Shown here in pieces: positions 61,825 to 64,000 of a stretch of 64,000 nucleotides of DNA (the stretch's first letter is position 1; each line of letters opens with the position of its first letter). Made by a program: the position numbers and the translations under genes. The notes beneath the pieces were generated by a model. The model saw only the letters and a program-made list of their open reading frames with translations, made no database searches and was not told the origin of the DNA. Source of the DNA: SHLQ01 sp964451305 (GTDB taxonomy: Bacteria; Actinomycetota; Acidimicrobiia; Acidimicrobiales; SHLQ01); the NCBI GenBank assembly GCA_964451305.1, contig CAYVHV010000010.1:1-64000 (forward strand). Reading direction: 5' to 3'.

Positions 61825-62378
61825 TGGCGAGCAACGTCATCATAATTTCGGGCCCAGGTGGAGTGGGCAAAGGCACCGTCGTTGTCAAGCTCTTAGAACG
61901 ACACCCCGACCTTGCTCTGTCACGTTCTTGGACCACCCGTGATCAGCGCCCCGGTGAAGCCGACGATGCCTACACGTTCGTCTCGACCGAGGAGTTTGAA
62001 GCGGCCATTGACGAGAGTGCCTTTCTCGAATGGGATCACCACTTTGGCAACTACTACGGGTCACCGATTCCATCCGAGGACGACGATCGCGATCTCATCC
62101 TCGAAATCGACGTCAACGGCGCTCGACAGATCCACGTGAATGGCCATGACGCGCTCTACATCTTTATCGACACACCATCGCTCGAGATCCAACGCGAACG
62201 CCTGTCGGGTCGTGGCGACCCTGCCGAGAAGGTCGAAGAGCGTATGGCCGGGGGAGCCATCGAACGTGAACTCGCCGCAGAGTTGCCGTATCACGACGTC
62301 GCTAACGACGATGTCGATCGGGCTGCGACTGAAATTATGGACCTGATTCTGGACTACCGGTCCTCACGTTTACTTTGA
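61824..62378 (+). CDS. gmk: Guanylate kinase
   Basis: 184 aa. It phosphorylates GMP/dGMP. The P-loop is IISGPGGVGKGTVV, the GMP-binding region SRSWTTRDQRPGEADDAYTFVS, then FGNYYGSPI and LEIDVNGARQIHV, with a lid containing RLSGRGD. ATG 61824 overlaps the mihF stop. The mihF-gmk-rpoZ-coaBC order is conserved in actinobacteria. Confidence 0.95.
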   Translation: MASNVIIISGPGGVGKGTVVVKLLERHPDLALSRSWTTRDQRPGEADDAYTFVSTEEFEAAIDESAFLEWDHHFGNYYGSPIPSEDDDRDLILEIDVNGARQIHVNGHDALYIFIDTPSLEIQRERLSGRGDPAEKVEERMAGGAIERELAAELPYHDVANDDVDRAATEIMDLILDYRSSRLL

Positions 62379-62424
62379 ACACTGGTATCCTGACGCGCTG
62401 GCACGTTCATCTCGACATTGCCAT

Positions 62425-62443
62425 CGTTGCCGGCACGGCAACG
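62425..62443 (+). terminator. Hairpin between gmk and rpoZ, possible attenuator
   Basis: A perfect 8-bp stem (62425-62432 with 62436-62443) and a 3-nt loop, followed by an A/T-rich stretch with four Ts about 7 nt away. It sits within the 91-bp gmk-rpoZ spacer. Confidence 0.35.
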
Positions 62444-62469
62444 CCTCGAAATTTTCTGGAGATCTGCAA

Positions 62470-62799
62470 ATGAGTGACAACGCATCGATGATCGAGCCAC
62501 AGGTCGAAGGTCTACTCGACTCGGCTGGATCAAAGTTCCGTCTCGTGACCCTCGGCGCGCGTCGCGCACGCCAGATCAACGCATACTTCGGCCAGCTCGG
62601 CGAAGGCCTCGGGTCGAGCATTCCGCCACAGGTCACTTCCACTGCACGCAAGCCACTGTCGATTGCGTTCGAAGAGATCTCGGTCGGCAAGATCGAGGGT
62701 GTCGATCGTGACTTCGAAGCCGAAGCACTCGCTGAGGCACAAGCGAAGGCAGACGCCGAAGCACTCGCTGCCGAGCTCGACAAGCTGAACGATAAGTAA
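62470..62799 (+). CDS. rpoZ: RNA polymerase omega subunit
   Basis: 109 aa. It aids assembly of the beta' subunit. The family core is MIEPQVEGLLDSAGSKFRLV followed by TLGARRARQINAYF; the PLSIAFEEISVGKI segment follows. The last 40 residues form an Ala/Glu/Lys-rich helix (AEALAEAQAKADAEALAAEL) not seen in short omegas. GGAG lies 8 nt before ATG 62470. coaBC starts 4 bp after its stop. Confidence 0.94.
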   Translation: MSDNASMIEPQVEGLLDSAGSKFRLVTLGARRARQINAYFGQLGEGLGSSIPPQVTSTARKPLSIAFEEISVGKIEGVDRDFEAEALAEAQAKADAEALAAELDKLNDK

Positions 62800-62803
62800 C
62801 CCC

Positions 62804-64000
62804 GTGCCCGCTCTCGATGGTGCCCGGGTAGTCCTTGGCGTCACGGGCGGTATCGCCGCATACAAGGCGGTTGAAGTTAGCCGCCGCCTCGTCGATGCTG
62901 GCGCGCACGTCGTGCCCATCTTGACCGAGGGAGCCGAACACTTCGTTGGTCGGACAACCTTTGACGCGCTCGCATCAGAAAAGGTACAGACAAGCCTCTG
63001 GGACGAAGCGAGTCCAATCCCTCACACACTGCTCGGGCAAAGCGCCGACCTGATCATCGTTGCGCCGGCGACAGCACGTCTGCTTTCGGATTACCGAACC
63101 GGCCGTTCCGCGGACCTGCTCACCACGACCTTGATCGCGACCGCCGCACCGGTTCTGTTGGCACCCGCAATGCACACCGAGATGTGGGAGCACCCGGCGG
63201 TTCAGGAGAACCTCGAGGTTCTCGGACAACGTGGAGTGAACATCGTTCCCGCCGAACCTGGCCGTCTCGCCGGTGGCGACATTGGATTCGGCCGTCTTGC
63301 TGCGCCGCGCACGATCGTGGCTCACGCCGAACGCGTCCTGTCCAGTGGAGATCTTTCCGGGCGTCACGTCGTCGTCACCGCCGGAGGAACCTCGGAGCCA
63401 ATCGACGCCGTTCGGGTCATTTCCAACCGCTCGACCGGCAAGCAGGGGTATGCGCTGGCCGAAGCCGCGTGGGCTCGCGGCGCGGAGGTCACGCTGATCA
63501 GCACGGTCGATCGTGAAGCACCCGTCGGAGTCACCGTGGTCAAGGTCGAAACCGCAGACGAGATGCAGCAGGCCGTTATGGCGGTGAGCAGCGCCGATGT
63601 GATCGTGATGGCTGCGGCCGTCGCCGACTTCCGGCCGAAGAATCCTGCGGACATCAAGATCAAGAAGACTGGCGGAGACGTGCCGCAGATCGAACTCGAA
63701 AAGACTCACGATTTCCTCGTAGATCTGGGCGAGAACAAACCGGGCGGCCAAGTGCTGGTCGGCTTTGCAGCAGAGACCGGTGATCTCGTGGCGAATGCCA
63801 AGAGCAAACTCGAACGAAAGAAACTCGACCTCATCGTCGCAAACGATGTGTCAGCCCCCGACGTGGGCTTTGCCCACGACACGAACAAAGTGACGATCCT
63901 GCTTGGCGATGGTGGCCAAATTGAGATACCACTAAGTTCGAAACGGGTGGTCGCTGACGCGATCTTCGATGCTGTCGTCCGGGTTCAAACAACCCTCCCG
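62804..64000 (+). CDS. coaBC: Phosphopantothenoylcysteine decarboxylase/synthetase CoaBC, partial at 3' end
   Basis: 399 codons are visible and the frame is still open at the window edge. CoaC (about 1-180, flavoprotein) shows VVLGVTGGIAAYKAVEVSRR, catalytic-type His in IPHTLLGQSADL, and LAPAMHTEMWEHPAV. The region that holds the CoaC cysteine in E. coli reads GRLAGGDIGFGR, a Gly-containing form as in other actinobacteria. CoaB (from about 185) shows VVVTAGGTSEPIDAVRVISN, MAAAVADFRPKN and LVGFAAETGD. It converts 4'-phosphopantothenate plus cysteine to 4'-phosphopantetheine for CoA. GTG 62804 is 4 bp after rpoZ. Nearly complete by family length. Confidence 0.93.
   Translation, partial: MPALDGARVVLGVTGGIAAYKAVEVSRRLVDAGAHVVPILTEGAEHFVGRTTFDALASEKVQTSLWDEASPIPHTLLGQSADLIIVAPATARLLSDYRTGRSADLLTTTLIATAAPVLLAPAMHTEMWEHPAVQENLEVLGQRGVNIVPAEPGRLAGGDIGFGRLAAPRTIVAHAERVLSSGDLSGRHVVVTAGGTSEPIDAVRVISNRSTGKQGYALAEAAWARGAEVTLISTVDREAPVGVTVVKVETADEMQQAVMAVSSADVIVMAAAVADFRPKNPADIKIKKTGGDVPQIELEKTHDFLVDLGENKPGGQVLVGFAAETGDLVANAKSKLERKKLDLIVANDVSAPDVGFAHDTNKVTILLGDGGQIEIPLSSKRVVADAIFDAVVRVQTTLP

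Noticed and set aside
63230..63300. Apparent loss of the CoaC catalytic cysteine (GRLAGGDIGFGR)
   Set aside because: Actinobacterial CoaBC proteins commonly read GRLTGxDxGxGR here, so this is the normal form for the phylum.

Overview
The window is a gene-dense stretch of an actinobacterial chromosome of about 60% GC. It most resembles class Acidimicrobiia. This rests on gene order (ruvC-ruvA-ruvB-queA-tgt-yajC-secD-secF-relA-hisS-aspS; rarA-alaS-ruvX-mltG-aroE; aroB-pepQ-efp-nusB; pyrR-pyrB-pyrC-carA-carB-pyrD-pyrF-mihF-gmk-rpoZ-coaBC), on the actinobacterial-type mIHF homologue between pyrF and gmk, and on many start codons that lack a Shine-Dalgarno but sit 6-7 nt after a TANNNT element. 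No rRNA, tRNA, CRISPR array, insertion sequence, integrase or phage gene is visible, and no gene-free gap exceeds about 190 bp.

Layout. Positions 1-16836 are a mixed metabolic and envelope region: a partial gene and an HtrA-like protease, a YchJ protein, a TetR regulator, an MFS transporter, a ClC channel with CBS domains, class I fumarase, a molybdopterin oxidoreductase beside an acyl-CoA ligase, a DUF2797 protein diverging from a trimethylamine-methyltransferase-like protein, a cold-shock protein, a PF10118 protein and a thioesterase. Positions 16920-24659 carry Holliday-junction resolution (ruvCAB), queuosine tRNA modification (queA, tgt) and Sec translocase accessories (yajC, secD, secF). 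Positions 24671-32578 carry polyphosphate/(p)ppGpp functions (ppx, relA), hisS, aspS and pyrE. Positions 32593-38800 are accessory: an esterase lipoprotein, a two-gene permease, a sulfotransferase and FkbM methyltransferase pair and a DUF218 protein, bracketed by two copies of one 51-bp hairpin. Positions 38827-52476 hold rarA, alaS, ruvX, mltG, aroE, a DUF4388 protein, prepilin peptidase, aroB, pepQ, efp and nusB. Positions 52513-64000 hold the de novo pyrimidine operon with a PyrR-binding leader, then mihF, gmk, rpoZ and a coaBC cut by the window edge.

Points of most interest: Tgt lacks all three cysteines of the family zinc site; pyrR is split by a 1-nt frameshift although its RNA-binding leader is intact; two identically sized hairpin repeats 6 kb apart; SOS-box-like palindromes at ruvC and ruvA; a recurrent leaderless-promoter layout that also settles several starts; an unusually acidic mIHF; and oppositely charged tails on YajC and SecF.
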